Below are positions 44,797 to 57,000 of a stretch of DNA of 64,000 nucleotides, in pieces. How positions within the stretch are numbered: position 1 is the stretch's first letter; each line of letters begins with the position of its first letter. Position numbers and translations under genes: made by a program. Source of the DNA: Pipra filicauda (taxonomy: Eukaryota > Chordata > Aves > Passeriformes > Pipridae); contig NW_024104532.1 of the NCBI RefSeq assembly GCF_003945595.2, positions 9,491,799 to 9,555,798 of the forward strand, in the 5' to 3' direction. Under the pieces are notes generated by a model that worked only from the letters and a program-made list of their open reading frames with translations, was not told the origin of the DNA and ran no database searches.

Positions 44797-45815
44797 CGTG
44801 TCGGAGGGATGGGGGTACTCCCCGAGCTGTGTTATTCCAATATCGGAAGGACGGAGGTGCCCCCGGGCTGTGTTATTCCCTGTACCGGAAGAACAGGGGT
44901 GTCCCCAGGCTGTGTTATTCCCAGTATCGGAGGGCTGGGGTGTCCCCGGGCTGTGTTATTCCCTGTATCAGAGGGCTGGGGTGTCCCCGGGCTGTGTTAT
45001 TCCCTGTATCAGGGGGCTGGGGTGTCCCCGGGCTGTGTTATTCCCTGTATTGGAGGGTCGGGGGTGTCCCCGGACTGTGTCACCCCCGTGCTGGAGAGAA
45101 GCGAGTGGTCCTGGGGCTCTGTTATCCAGAGGGAGGGGGTGCCCCCCCTCTTGTGTTACACCCGTGCCCGAGGGATGAGGGTGCTCCCCGGACTGTTACC
45201 CACGTGCTGGAGGGATTGGGGTGTCCAGGGGCTGTGTTACGCCCGTCGCAGAGGGATTGGGGTGCCCCGGGCTGCGTTGTTCTCGTACCAGAGGGGTGGG
45301 GGTGCCCCTGAGCTGTGTAACCCCCGTTCCGGAGGGATTGGGATGTTCCGGGGCTGTGGTACCTCCGTGACGAAGAGAAGGGGTTGCTCTCGGGCTTGTG
45401 TTATCCCCCGCCCCCCCAGGGGCTCTGTTAGACCCCTGCCGGAGGGATTGGGGTGCCCCGGGTTGTGTTGTCCTCGTACCAGAGGGATGGGGGTGCCCCC
45501 GGGCTGTGTTATCCCCCTCTCGGATGGACGGAGGTGTCCCCGGGCTCTGTTATCTCTGTGCCAGAGGGGTGGGGGTGTGCTGGGTCTGTGTTATCCCCGT
45601 GCCAGAGGGATGGGAGTGCCCCCGGGCTGTGTTATCCCTGTGCCGGAGGGATGGGGGTGTCCCAGGGCTGTGTCACACCCGTGCCGGAGAGAAGAGGGTG
45701 GTCCTGGGGCTGTGTTGTCCCATATGCTGGAGCAATGGGGTGCCCCCGGAGCTGCGTTCTCCCCGTGCTGGAGGGATGGGGCTGCTCCCGGGCTGTGCCA
45801 TCCCCTGTATCAGCA
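44797..45815 (+). repeat. GC-rich minisatellite of 41-42-bp units, about 25 copies
   Basis: Successive CTGTGTTA landmarks lie at 44,827, 44,868, 44,910, 44,951, 44,992 and 45,033, with the variant CTGTGTCA at 45,075: a 41-42-bp period. A unit contains GGGCTGTGTTATCCCC, GTGCCGGAGGGATGG and GGTGTCCCCG. The left units (44,900-45,060) are almost identical, and later ones vary in the second half. Because 41 is not a multiple of three, all three plus-strand frames stay open, giving false frames of 160-424 codons with Cys/Pro/Gly repeats. Confidence 0.95.
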
Positions 45816-47786
45816 GTAGGGTGCAGGACAGGCTGCTCAGGGCGCTGCATACCCACCTCTCTGCAGGCCCAGCAGTGCCCCAGGCTGGATCGCCATCCTC
45901 TTACAAGCAGTGTAGGGAGAAGTGACAGGCGCTGAGCTGGCTCTTCTTCCCGGAGAGCCTCCAGGATGGAGCACTGCGGGATTAAGTTTGTGCTGAAGTG
46001 GTCTCATGCTATCTCAAAGCTGCAATGCTTCCTGGGCTACTCAGGGAAGGACTTGGAGTAGGGGTTTTGGAGGATTTGTGGCCTGATAGAGAGTTTGCTG
46101 CAAGGATTTTTCTGCTCTCAGGTTCCTGGCCAGCTGCTCCCTTGTCCTTCTGTGTAAGGGAGCAGGTTCAACTGGGTGTCAGAAACATCCTTTCAAACAG
46201 TGGTGTGTAAGACACGAGCCAGAGGAGCGGCATCCCTGCCACGTCCATTCCTGGGTTTGCTGCAGTTCCCCGGAGCAGAGGGAAGGCTGAGAAGCAGAAT
46301 TAAAAAAGGTGTGATGTGGACAAGCCCACTCAAGCTGACTGGCAGCTCATCTTGGTTTGATGGACGAAAATTTCACTGGGAGGGTTTCAGGCCTTTCTTG
46401 GCAAGCAGAATTAGCAGCCTCTTGGCAGGTTTGCAGGCATGGGATGCTGTGTCTGTGGGATGAGGAGCTCTTGCTGTGAGGATCTTCTCATGCTATGAAA
46501 TGTCTTCAGCCTCCAGTTCACTGTCAGTCCCTCTGGGTAGTGCAGACCTTGCCTGTTGATCATAGTGGAGCTTCCACCCCTTCGTATAGATACTGAAGGG
46601 GAGGCAGAGGGCAGGCTTAGGGTATCAGAATGTTTGATAAATTAGGTTGCTTTTCTGAAATATTGTTTTTTTTAATTAAGGGGAAATGCTGATCACGTCT
46701 TCAGAACTGAGTTCTCGTTTGTGGATTTGAGATGATTCTTTAATCAAAATGCCTTTGCATAGGATGAATGGCAATCTTGGAGTTAAAAAATCATTGTCCC
46801 CGAGTGACAACTTTTGGTTCTTTCTGCCTGGCATCAGTGTGGCAGGAAAAGGGGAGACATGGTTACTGGGTTAAGTGTGAGGGAGGCAGTGGTTCTGGGT
46901 TGCTTCCTGGGCTGGCAGAGGTGGTGTGAGGCTGTGAACAGCCAGCTTGTGCACCTACAGTCAGCTCAGAGCCAGCTGCAGCCTGCACCCTGCTGCTGGC
47001 AAACTGAATTTCACTGCTGTGTGCTCAAAGGCATCATCCCAGTTCCAGGCTGGGGTGCAGACTCCCCTGGCCCAGAGCGAGGGGCTGAGCAGCTGAATTC
47101 AGTGCAGGGCAGGTAAAAGGACGTTGTGGGTGACAGGTTAAAAGGAACCTGACATGGGGACACTTGCAAAGTGATCTCTGTGGCTTTTCTCAGGGTGGGC
47201 TCAGCCATCAGGTTAGTCCAGAAACACTCACCTCAGTTTTGGGTCTGCTGAGGGGGCTGCCATGGGTCCCACCTCAATTCATGACTGTCCCAGACGGCTT
47301 TTGGCAAATCTGAGTTTAAGAAACAAACCACACCTGGCAGAGAGACCTTTTCTGGAGGGCCTTAAAGCTTTCAGCAAAGGGACCTGGACGGTTTCCTACT
47401 GCCTCTTTTGAGAGCAGGAACAAGGAACAGGGTTTTGAATGGTGTCCTGAGACCTGATGCTCTGGGTTTCCGTTCCAGCACAGGGTTCTAAGCCAAGAAA
47501 ACTGCCTGTCCTGCCAAGGCCGGGTAGGAAACTGGGCCCTGGAGCAGCGTCAGCAGCGTGGCGTTAACTCCTCTCTGCAAGGAGCACTGAGGCTCCTTTG
47601 ATGAGCTCACTATCTGCAGCAGTTACTTTCTTGTTTCCTTCCAAAAGTCCTGTCCTGCCTGGCTTAGCCACGGCCTGACACTGTGGAGCTTGTGAAGATG
47701 CTCATTCAGGCTCAGTGATGAACTTTAGTCACTTCTTGACCACGTCCTGTCTGAGCTGTGCTCTGCTGGTGAACAGCCAGCCTTGG

Positions 47787-47820
47787 CTGGGGGATGGCAC
47801 TGGGGGATGGCACTGGGGGG
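47787..47820 (+). repeat. 13-bp direct repeat, 2.6 copies
   Basis: CTGGGGGATGGCA occurs twice in succession, followed by CTGGGGGG. Confidence 0.88.
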
Positions 47821-49129
47821 CAAGGAGTCGAGCAGAGGTAGGTGGGCTTGAGCCAGGGGAGGGAATGGCTGCAGAGCAGGGACCTTGAAGCAGTTTACAA
47901 GCCTTAAACGTGTTCCGGAACAACAGCAGTGGGACACATGGGGAATCTTCTTATATTTTCTCTTTGGGTGATGGTTGCAGATCAAGTAGAAGGGATGAGC
48001 TGTTAGTTTGGGCACATATATCCCACAGGCTCCTGGGAGTGGGGTGTTTCTGGGGGTAGGACAGGTACACTGACTGCCAGCAGCAAGTCTAGCAGTCATC
48101 TCAGAGAGACTGAGAGCTGCTCTGCTTTGATCATCCCATCTGCTTGCCTGAGCACACCACACATCTGCACATGAGCTGTCTCCCATCAGGTGAGACATGT
48201 GCCTGGACAAGCTGCCTCCCCTGTATTTGCTCCTCCTGCTGCGGTGACCAGATGTCCTACTCTTTAGTGATGTTGTCCTACTTTCAAGTAGGTTATTCTA
48301 TTTTTGCCTGGCCCTGTCCTTTTTGTGACTTTGCCTCCCTACGTGTCCTGTACCTGGCTTTCCCCTGGCAGAGGCAGAGGATCTGCAGGTCGTGGTCCTG
48401 AGCAGTACAAGCCATTTCCCTCTTCTGTGTTTCCCCAGGAACTCGCACAGGCATGGGCAGGGACCCAGTGCCTCCTTAAAGATGTTTAGATGCTGAAGGT
48501 CCTCAGAGGGAAGGGTCAGGCTTCCAGCTTGCTTTAAGGGTCTTGAATGGCCTTGCTCGAGCTGGCAGTCATGTGAAGGTGTTTGTTGTTGTCTATATGT
48601 CTTATCTTCAAGAGCCAGCGCTTCCAGGATCTGAAAGAGATGTCTAAGCAGAGAAGGAAAGGGCTGAGCTCCCTCTCAGGGCTGAGAGTCAGCTGGGAAT
48701 GGAAATGGAGCCTTGTCCTGTAACTGCAAACTGGCAGCTTGAGGTCTGGGTACTGCAGGGACCTGACTGCCAGCTCACAAGCCTTCCTTGGAAAACACCT
48801 TGTCTTTGGCTGCCAGTCCCTGCTGACACTGATCTCCGACACTGGCTCTTGCTGGCTTCTCCTCCTCTTACCCTTTGACTTCAGTTTGAAAACTGCAGCT
48901 TCTTGTTCAAGCCAGCCACGACACGCTGAGGTCAGGGTGCCTGAAGGTCTCTGAGCTGCCCCAGGTGGACTCCCTGGCATGGCTGCCAGGCTGCAGCCGT
49001 GGAAAAGGGCAGTGCCCCGTTGGACAGGCTGGGAGGGAGCACGCAGGCTGGAAGCTGAAGGCTGACAAGCTTTGGACCAGCACTGCAGTTTATTTATGGC
49101 CTGCTTAGCAATCTCAGGCAGGCAGTGTG

Positions 49130-49450
49130 GGTTAAGGCATCTCCTGTCCTGGATTGACAGTACAGATCCAATTAGCCATGAAAGCCTCTAATTATTTGTC
49201 CTGAATTGCTCCGGTGGTAACCAAGGCTGTGCTATCTCCTCCTTTTGTCTGTGTCCCAGCTGGAAATGCCCCAGTGTCCCTGCATCTAGAGCAGCAAGTG
49301 TGATGTGCGAGCAGAGTCAGCACAATCTAATCAAAGGAGACAGGCCCAGGGAGTTAATGAGGGGACGGACCCGCTTCGTTAACTTTGGAGAGTTCTCTAA
49401 GCCCCGTCCTGAGAGACAAAGGACTGAGATTGCGTGTGGCAAAGATAAGG
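49130..49450. promoter_or_regulatory. Conserved-element-like block
   Basis: Motif-dense and repeat-free, with ATCCAATTAGCCATGAAAGC, CTCTAATTATTTGTCC, AATCTAATCAAAGGAGACAG (a TCF/LEF-like ATCAAAG) and TTCGTTAACTTTGG (HNF1-like GTTAAC). The mixture of homeodomain, TCF and HNF-type cores in 300 bp suggests an enhancer. Untested inference. Confidence 0.28.
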
Positions 49451-49556
49451 CTCACGAGATGAACTGCTGTGGTAGAGGGGCTGCAGACCATGGGGAGGGA
49501 AGGGGGTGGCTGTCAGAAAGATTTGAAAGCAGAAAGTCCCTTGCATGTCACAGGAG

Positions 49557-50057
49557 AGGAACACCTCCCCTATGAGAAAGGCTGAGAGAATTGGGATTGC
49601 TCAGTCTGGGGAAGGGAAGGCTCCAGGGTGACCTTACTGTGACCTTTCAGTACCTGAAGTGGCTACTGAAGAGCTGGAGAGGGACTTTGGGCACGGAGTG
49701 ACAGGACAAGGGGGAATGGCTTCAAATGGAAAGAGAGTAGGCTTAGATTGGATATTGGGAAGAAATTCTTCCCTGTGAGCGTGGTGAGGCCCTGGCACAG
49801 GTTGCCCAGAGAAGCTGTGGCTGCCCCTGGATCCCTGGAAGTGTCCAAGTCCATGTTGGACAGGGCTTGGAGCAACATGGGACAGTGGAAGTTGTCCCTG
49901 CCCATGGCAGACTGGCAGACTGATGGAGGTGACCATCCCAGAGAAATGACCCTGGATCTCTGAGAGAGAAGCTGGGTCTCTAGTGGAACGTGTCCTTGCC
50001 CATGATGACTTTTAAGGTCCCTTCCAACCCAAACAATTCTGTGATTCTATGATTCTG
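49557..50057 (+). mobile_element. CR1 LINE with duplicated 3' segment
   Basis: Starts near CCTATGAGAAAGGCTGAGAG (ORF2 C-terminus) and ends AATTCTGTGATTCTATGATT. The segment AGTGGAAGTTGTCCCTGCCC recurs about 100 bp later as AGTGGAACGTGTCCTTGCCC, separated by non-CR1 or scrambled sequence. The 3' end is therefore partly duplicated or another copy has recombined in. The frame is broken. Confidence 0.92.
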
Positions 50058-51764
50058 ATCCTACAGCTTGGCCAGCACGGGACACTGGAAGGACACTGGC
50101 TGCAGGGAGTCACAGGCACGAGGTGGGTTCACACGAGCAAGGTCCAGGCGTGTGTGCTAAGTTACAGCTGTGGATTCTCAACTGGAAAACTATTTTAAGG
50201 TGAAAAAAGGTTTGCAGGGCACTTATTGCCTCCTCCTGCTCATTCTGGGTTCTCATTCTGCAACGGAGGAGCCTCGGCTCTCTGCTAGAGAAAATGTGTC
50301 ATTTACATTCTCAGTAACCTTAACTCTGACCTGAAATGACAGCAAATAGCTCTCAGACAAGACAGGGCAGGCAGCCTTGCCTTGAAAGCAAAATTTTACA
50401 CAAATAACATTCAGCTCCTGTATGAGGGGCCAGCTGAGTGCTTCCACCATTGTTTCCAGGTCACAGAGTCCCCCCCAAAATGGGTTTTACATGGTTGTCT
50501 TGTGATGCTGCCTGAAGGCAAGCTGTGGCTTTGCTCACCACGTGCACATTTTGTCTTTGTGTGGATGTCTGAGCATCAGACCTGCCAGTGAAACGTCTCT
50601 GCCCCTGAGCATGAGAGGAAGGAGAATCAGCAAGGGTGCCCACCTGGGGGAGGCTGGGAGCTGTTCACAGGCATCCCTGGTGTGACACTGGAGCACCAAA
50701 TATGTCTCTCTGACCTCCAACCGAGGGACATTCAGACAGGACCCATCTCTGCCAGGGCCAGTGCCAGTCCTCAGAATCAGCTGACAGATCCTCCGAGCCT
50801 CTTGGTGTCCTTCCCCTGCAGCCCAGAGCCTGCCAAGTTCAAGCCAGAGAGCTCCCTCCAAACAAATGGGGACGAGGGGGGTGGGCTGTTAACGTACAAA
50901 AACTGTTTCTTTCCTGCCTGCTTGGAAAGGGGAGCTATGGAATTTTAAGCAGCAAGGACAAAACTCCACTGAAGAGGCCTCTTCTGTGCTTGCTTGGTGA
51001 AATCACTGATCACAGTGGTGGGGGGGTCCAGGAAGATGCCAGGCTTGCCCTGATTAATGGCCCTGTTGTTGTCTGCTCTAGTTTGTTGGTCTTTGCTCTG
51101 GGAGACCGTTTGCCAGAGCGGCAACTATTTTCCCCAGAGCAGCTTCCATGGGAGCTGTCCCCGTGGCAGGGGCTGTCCCTCTGCATGGCCGGGCTGCACA
51201 GTGCCAGCTCTTGGGCCTGGCCTAAAGGGCTGGCCCAAAGTGTTCTGGGAACTTCCTTTGTGGCCACAAAACCCAAAGAGGTAGAGAGGGGACAGGTGAG
51301 AGGAGACAGAGGATCTTTTTTCCACCGGTCGCTTTCCTTTCTGGCTTTTAAGGGTGCCCAGCCTTGCAGCTCAGTACCCTGAGGAGGGGCACCCACTTCT
51401 CACACCTCGGTCTGTTCTCTCCAGCAGCACTGATTTAGCTGGGCTGGGAGCTCAGCAGCAGCCTGACTCATGCTTTTCATCCATCACTTTGACCATCCAG
51501 CAAAGCAGCTGTGCCCTGCACACCTCCTGTTTCCCACCCCGCGCTCAGAGCATCTTGCTCGGGCCCTCTTGCCTGTGTTTTTCTCCTTGAACCACTTAGT
51601 TTTAAAATAGAGCAATTATCTTCCTTCAGAAAGGAGCTTACTCTCTCCAATCTAGGGCAGTTTGACAGCACAGCAGCCTGCACAGCTCGCCCTGGGAGCA
51701 CGGGTGTGTTCCCAGCGTGGGGGCTCCGAGGGCTGGAGCCCCTCTGCTCTGGACACTGCCTGAG
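50058..51764. other. Unique sequence, nothing recognised
   Basis: Overlapping frames up to 130 codons on both strands at 51.0-51.4 kb have no recognisable features. A G7 run lies near 51,022. No repeats. Confidence 0.5.
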
Positions 51765-52141
51765 ATAGTTGGGGCTGTTCAGCCTGGAGAAGGGAAGGCT
51801 CCAGGGAGATCTAAAAGGACCTCCCAGTGCCTAAAGGGGCTCCAAAGAGCTGGAGAGGGACTTTGGACATGAGCATGGGGTGACAGGACAAAGGGGAATG
51901 GCTTCACGCTGACAGAGGGCAGGGTTAGATGGGATATGAGAAAGAAGTCTTTTACAAAGAGTGTGGTAAAACACAGGTTGCTCAGAGAGTTGGTAGATGC
52001 CCCATCACCCCAAATATTCAAGGCCAGGTTGAGCAAGGCTTGGAGAAACCTGGTCTAGTGGAAGGTGTCCCTGCCCGTGGCAGAGGGAGTGGAGTAGATG
52101 ATCTTTAAGGTCCTTTCCAGCCCAAACCATTCTGTGATTCT
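51765..52141 (+). mobile_element. CR1 LINE, 5'-truncated
   Basis: Runs from GGGCTGTTCAGCCTGGAGAA through CAGAGGGCAGGGTTAGATGG to AAACCATTCTGTGATTCTAA. More diverged than the 49.6 and 62.8 kb copies, so probably older. No intact frame. Confidence 0.93.
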
Positions 52142-53167
52142 AAGTGGGGGGTCCTGCCTGTGCCTTGGGATGGTGGTTGGGTCAGTAGTTTGGGGGCTGA
52201 GGAGGAGCATGACTGCAGCTGAACAGTTTGAATCCTTGGTCCCAGTCTTTTCTTAGTAACTGCTCATGAGTCAGAGGGATGCAGGTTTGGAGGCTTGGCT
52301 CTTTGGGAGCAAGGGCAACACGTTCTGCCAGAGTTCACAGCCCTCCCTCCATTGCCAAGCCCTGAGGGATCTCTGGATGGGGAAATTTGTCCCTGAGTCT
52401 ATGTGATAAGAAAACACATCCCTTCAGACTGTTACCTACACACCTATCAACAAGTGACAGACCTGCAGGGCTGGCAGGAGCTTTCAGAGGTGGCCTAAGG
52501 CACATTCGTACCTGAAGAGGGGGGACCAGTTCTTATGTAGCTTGCTGCCAACAGAGGCTTCTCCAACCTGCTCCTAAAATCCCTGCCTGTGAGCCCCCTA
52601 TCAACCCTAAATGGGGGCTTGGCTGTGATTCGGGGTCCAGAATTGCTTGTGGGGTTAAATGCTCAAAAATAAGAGCCTCTGCAGAAGCTTGTTGCAGGGA
52701 TTAGTTCAGTGATGGGGCACATTCTGCCAGCCTCAGCTGCCACACTGGCCGTGGTGGGAAGGGTTTACATCCTCACATGTGTAGAGCACCTAATCTCCTC
52801 TGTCTTGGGATCCTTCTGCTGTCTCACAACTCTACACCCAGCTGTTGTTTAATTAAAAAATAAACAGTCAGGTAATCACAAGGAAAATGAAGCTGTTTTG
52901 TTCTTTATGTGTCCTTGGTGCTCTCCTGGCATCTTATCTGGGGACAACAGCTCTAAGCCTTGAATTTGCATTTTTGCCTTGCAGAGCCAATTGTTTTAAT
53001 TGGGAGCAAAGCCAGGGAACAGTGTTTGTCCCATGCCACACAGACTGGCTGTGGTGTTAGAGAGGAACAGTGCCTTCTTTCCCCTTTGCCCTGCCCGATG
53101 GGCTCTGAGGTTCAGGTGATGTGGCTTTAGCTCGTGTTTGGTTTCACCTCTTGAGTGACTGCTGGGG
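52142..53167. other. Unique sequence between CR1 copies
   Basis: A good acceptor (CATTTTTGCCTTGCAG) ends at 52,984 and is followed by CCAATTGTTTTAATTGG, a small inverted repeat. No frame or donor supports an exon. Otherwise unremarkable. Confidence 0.5.
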
Positions 53168-53549
53168 GCACTTGGATTGTTCACCTGGAGAAGGGGAGAC
53201 TGAGGTCAGAATTCACCAGGATCTGCAGCTTCCTCACGAGGGGCAGCTCCATCTCTGCTCTGTGTGATCAGTGACAGGACCTCAGGGAACGGCTGGAGCT
53301 GTGTCAGGGCAGGGTCAGGTTGGATCTCAGGGAAAGGTTCTTCCCCCAGTGGCTGTTTGGGCACTGACCAGGCTCCCCAGGGCAGTGGGCACAGCCCCAA
53401 GGCTGCCAGAGCTCCAGGAGTGTCTGGACAACGCTCTCAGGGACAGGGTGGGATTGTTGGGGTGTCCTGTGCAGGGCCAGGGGTTGGCATGGATGATCCT
53501 TGTGGGTCCCTTCCAACTCAGGGTACTCCATGATTTCATGATTCTCTGA
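53168..53549 (+). mobile_element. CR1 LINE, same subfamily as 15.3 kb copy
   Basis: Shares long matches with the 15,265-15,697 copy (GAGACTGAGGTCAGAATTCA, GGCAGCTCCATCTCTGCTCT, GGGATTGTTGGGGTGTCCTG) and ends GTACTCCATGATTTCATG plus ATTCTCTGA. Sense plus. Frame broken. Confidence 0.93.
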
Positions 53550-56500
53550 CACAGCTTTGTGCACCTGTGCTAAGCCAGACTGGACATCAACCATAGCCCA
53601 TGTTGTGCTGTGAAATATGGTCAGGATGGTCAGGAGAACCAGAGAAAGGTCTGTGTAGGGCATCCAAGGTCACGTGGAGAGCCAACATAAGCTACTGATT
53701 ATTTCTACTGAAGTAGAGAAGAGCCAGCTGACCAGCAGCTAAAGGGCAGAAATAAACTCTTTGTAAAGAGGGCATTTGACCACGGACACAAGACCAGATG
53801 ACTTGTTCTTCAGCTGAGCTCTGTGTCCTTTCAGTGGAGCCAGAGCTCCAACCCACACCCTAGAAGTTTGGGACCTACAGAGGAATCCCAGGTGAGCCCT
53901 GAGGTACCACTCAGTATGTTCATCTGACCTTGGCAAGCCTGGAGATGCCAAAGCATGGGGGGAGACTGCAGCCATCTCCGTATTCCTGGAGTCAGCAGAG
54001 CTTCTCCATCTGGTGGCTTTGGATGGGACACAGAAGAAAAAATTAAAAGGCAAATTCTCAAAGGTTGGAGAAGTGGAATCTCCTTGATTAAGGCATTATA
54101 AAGCACTGTGATCATCAGGCCCACCCCAAGTGTTTGTCTTGAGCCAGCCTGGGACCTCTTTTGGGTGTGGACCAAAAGGCTACCCAGTGCACAAGGCCCA
54201 AGCATCCATGGACACCCTCTCAGTGGATCAACTGGGGCTGGATTTAAGGCATGGCCCAGGTGACAGACAAACCAAGATAGGACTTTGTTGCTTTGAACTT
54301 CCCCTACAGGAGCACCAGGCTTTCAATCCCAGATCACAGACCCCTCAGACACCCTCAGGGCTCAACCCACAAGCTTTGTACCCTGAATTACTCCATCATT
54401 ACGGAGCAAATGCAGTGGTACAGACCCAGCCATGGCTCTGCTAATGCCTGGAGGCAGATTAGTGTCAGTCTTTTCCTTGGAGTCTGCCACCTATAGCACC
54501 TCTGACCAAGGCTCGTGGCTTAAGCTCCACTGCACTCCTGCAGCAACACTGTGCATTTTTCATACTGGAAACTGAGATTTGCAGAGGTGAAGTGAGTTGG
54601 TAAAAGAAGTCAGAGCCGTGTGGAAGGAGAGAAAAAAAAACCAGTAAAGCTGTAAAGCTGCCATTTTAATTTGCTGCACTGTACCCTGAGAACATCATCG
54701 TTGCTGAGCTACCACCCAGGTGCTCATCCAGTGGGAGCTGCTGGAGATTTGCAAGTATAAGTGCTTTAAACAAGGGACAACGTGGATTAAGCCTGACACC
54801 CCACTGGATCCTCCTTCTCTTGGTCCCTGATCTACCAACAAGCACCTCTGCCACTTTGCATATAATGTGACCTATTGTATAAATATTTAGTCACTCCGTT
54901 GGGAACATTAATTATAGATGGAGACGCAGCTTTTGAAAGCTGCCTGTAGGTCTGGGCACCCAATTTCCATTAATTTTAATGAGAACCAGACATCCAAATC
55001 CCATTTCGGTGGCTTTGAGCATCTCAGGCAAGAAGCTTCATCTGACATCCCCCCCCTGCCTCCATTCTCCCCACTCTGCAATTGAAGAGTGAGATTTGCA
55101 AATACCTTGCAAATCCTGCGGATGCCTGAGTTGCCCTTGTGCCATGCCATTGTCCTCTGCTGAGGATGGTTGGCTGGTAGCTTCAGAAGTATTTATAATA
55201 AGTTCATTTAATCCATCCTGTTAGTTTTTTCCCCCCTCTGCAACCCCCCAGCCCCCCAGCACTTTGAAACAGCGACGCCTGAATGAACCCCCCCAGCCTG
55301 TGTGGGTTTTTTTTTGACAGAGAGGCTTTGATGCTCGCAAATGACAGCTGTGCAGAGCAGGTCTGAAATGAATGATTGAATTATCTGACTGATTAAAAAT
55401 GTGCTGTGGCTTGGAAGATCTGACAGCAAGTACTCGCTGAGGCGACTCACATGAAAGGGAGCTGCATGCACGTAGGGTGTGTGTTTGTGTGTGCTTTGGG
55501 AAAAACAGCCGGTGAGATGGGACAAAACACCCAGAGCAGCAGCTTCTTAAGCTCAGCATCCTTTCCAAAGCTCCAAATCTGCTGTGAGGTGCTCAGCAGA
55601 GCTAAAACTCAGCGTGGTTGTGGAGATAATGATTATTTAGACAGACGTCAGCAGTGGTTTAGGAAATGGAAATTGAGCTAAAAAGTAGTGCAGGGGCTGG
55701 GGAACTGCTTAACTGCATCTCAGTCCCGTACAGACCTGTGGCTGAGGAGTGATAAACTCTCCTGTTGGAAGCATGGTTCCATCCTCTGTGCTACAGACAC
55801 GTGCCCATGGTGTGGGGCAGCCCCAGGGGTGTCAGCTCTGTGGGAACATGTCCGTGATCCAGAGTTTTGACAAGCCTGGGCCCCTGTGAGATTAACTATA
55901 AATGGCTGGGAGGATGGAGAAAGGAAGCTTGGTTGTGGCTGTGCCCTCAGTGCTGTCAGTGATGGCAACAGCAGATGTGTTAATGCATGAGGGACAGGAA
56001 CAGCCTTTCCAGACCTATCTCAACTTCCTTCCCAGTCCCCATATAGCAAAGTGTCCCTCCCTGATGCCTCACAGAAATTCAGCTCAGCCAGAACACAAGC
56101 GAAATATCTGGTAGTGAAAGGAATGAAAACATTAAAATTAAAAAAAATGTTTCTTCGCAAATGAAACATATTTTGTCAGCTCAACAAGTTCACAGGTTCC
56201 TGTGGGAGTTCCATCCAGGGGAAAAAAAATCCCAGCATAAAGGTTACAACTGTAATTCTTCATCGTGAATGCTCTTCTGATAGCTTGCTGAAATTGATTT
56301 TTCCCTACATTGTTTAACTGCTCTTCATCTCCCTACTTGCAGAAGATCACTCTCTTCCCCTGACCCCTGGCTCAAAAGAGATGAAACACGGGGCTATAAC
56401 TAATTGCTTTATCAGAAGTAGTTTTGGTTTAGTCTCCCCTGAGAGAGGAGGTTTAGCCCAGCCCCTGAGTAGTTTGTTCTTTGCCCTTTGCAGTGCCATC

Positions 56501-56932
56501 AGCTGAACTGATGTTGGGTGTCTGTAACAGCTTCAGCCTTGCTGGTCACACTCCCTGTCCCAGTTCCAGTGGCCATTGCAACAAGACTAAATGCTGAAGC
56601 TACAACAGTCCTGAGGGCACACGTAGCTAATGGGAATTCATTGGCATCTGTGTCATCTCTCCATCAACATCCTAAAATGTCCCTCTTATTGAATCCACTC
56701 CAGCAACCCAGGAACCCTCAGAGCAGGGGAGGTGCTGGGATCCTGCTCCTGTGGCTCATCCCTGCTAATTGTCCCACTGCAGCTCAGCCCCTTCCCAGGT
56801 GTGGGAACCCCAGGCCCCCTGTGCTTCTGGCCCCCATTTCTCCCAGCCAGGCCCTGACTGCTGAGCTTAAATGAAACATCAGATCATTTATCAAAAATAT
56901 TTTTTTATTTTATAGACAATAGACAAGTGGCT
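53550..56932. other. Unique sequence, partly AT-rich
   Basis: No gene is recognised. A duplicated TAAAGCTG occurs near 54,645-54,660. The block at 54,830-55,440 is listed separately. A tract at 56,880-56,915 (AAAAATATTTTTTTATTTTA) precedes a CR1 fragment. Confidence 0.5.
54830..55440. promoter_or_regulatory. AT-rich, homeodomain/octamer-motif-rich block
   Basis: Contains TTGCATATAATGTGACC, GAACATTAATTATAGATGG, CCATTAATTTTAATGAG, AGATTTGCAAATACCTTGCA (octamer-like ATTTGCAA repeated) and AATGAATGATTGAATTATC. It is repeat-free and 600 bp long, the best candidate here for a cluster of conserved non-coding elements. C-rich interruptions occur at 55,050 and 55,235-55,260. Confidence 0.32.
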
Positions 56933-56990
56933 GATGCCCCGTCCCTGGAAGTGTTCAAGGCCAGGTTGGACAGGGCTCTGAGCAATGTTA
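56933..56990 (+). mobile_element. Small CR1 fragment, plus strand
   Basis: GCCCCGTCCCTGGAAGTGTT followed by CAAGGCCAGGTTGGACAGGG: only about 58 bp of the CR1 3' region. It is followed within 10 bp by a longer minus-strand copy carrying the complementary segment. Confidence 0.85.
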
Positions 56991-57000
56991 TATTCATGAA

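Larger units (their letters stand above)
45830..49556. other. Unique sequence, nothing recognised as a gene
   Basis: No CR1 copies. A 148-codon minus-strand frame at 48,534-48,980 is Ser/Arg/Lys-rich (SKGKRRRSQQEP, SFRSWKRWLLKIRHIDNN) but lacks splice or promoter support. A strong plus-strand acceptor ends at 48,439 (TTCTGTGTTTCCCCAG) with no donor downstream. A two-copy 13-bp repeat and an AT-rich block are listed separately. Confidence 0.5.

Noticed and set aside
44545..45819. A 424-codon plus-strand open frame and overlapping frames of 160-333 codons
   Set aside because: They are generated by the 21/22-bp, 12-bp and 41-bp tandem repeats. All plus-strand frames are open at once, the peptides are translations of the repeat units, and no independent coding signal exists.
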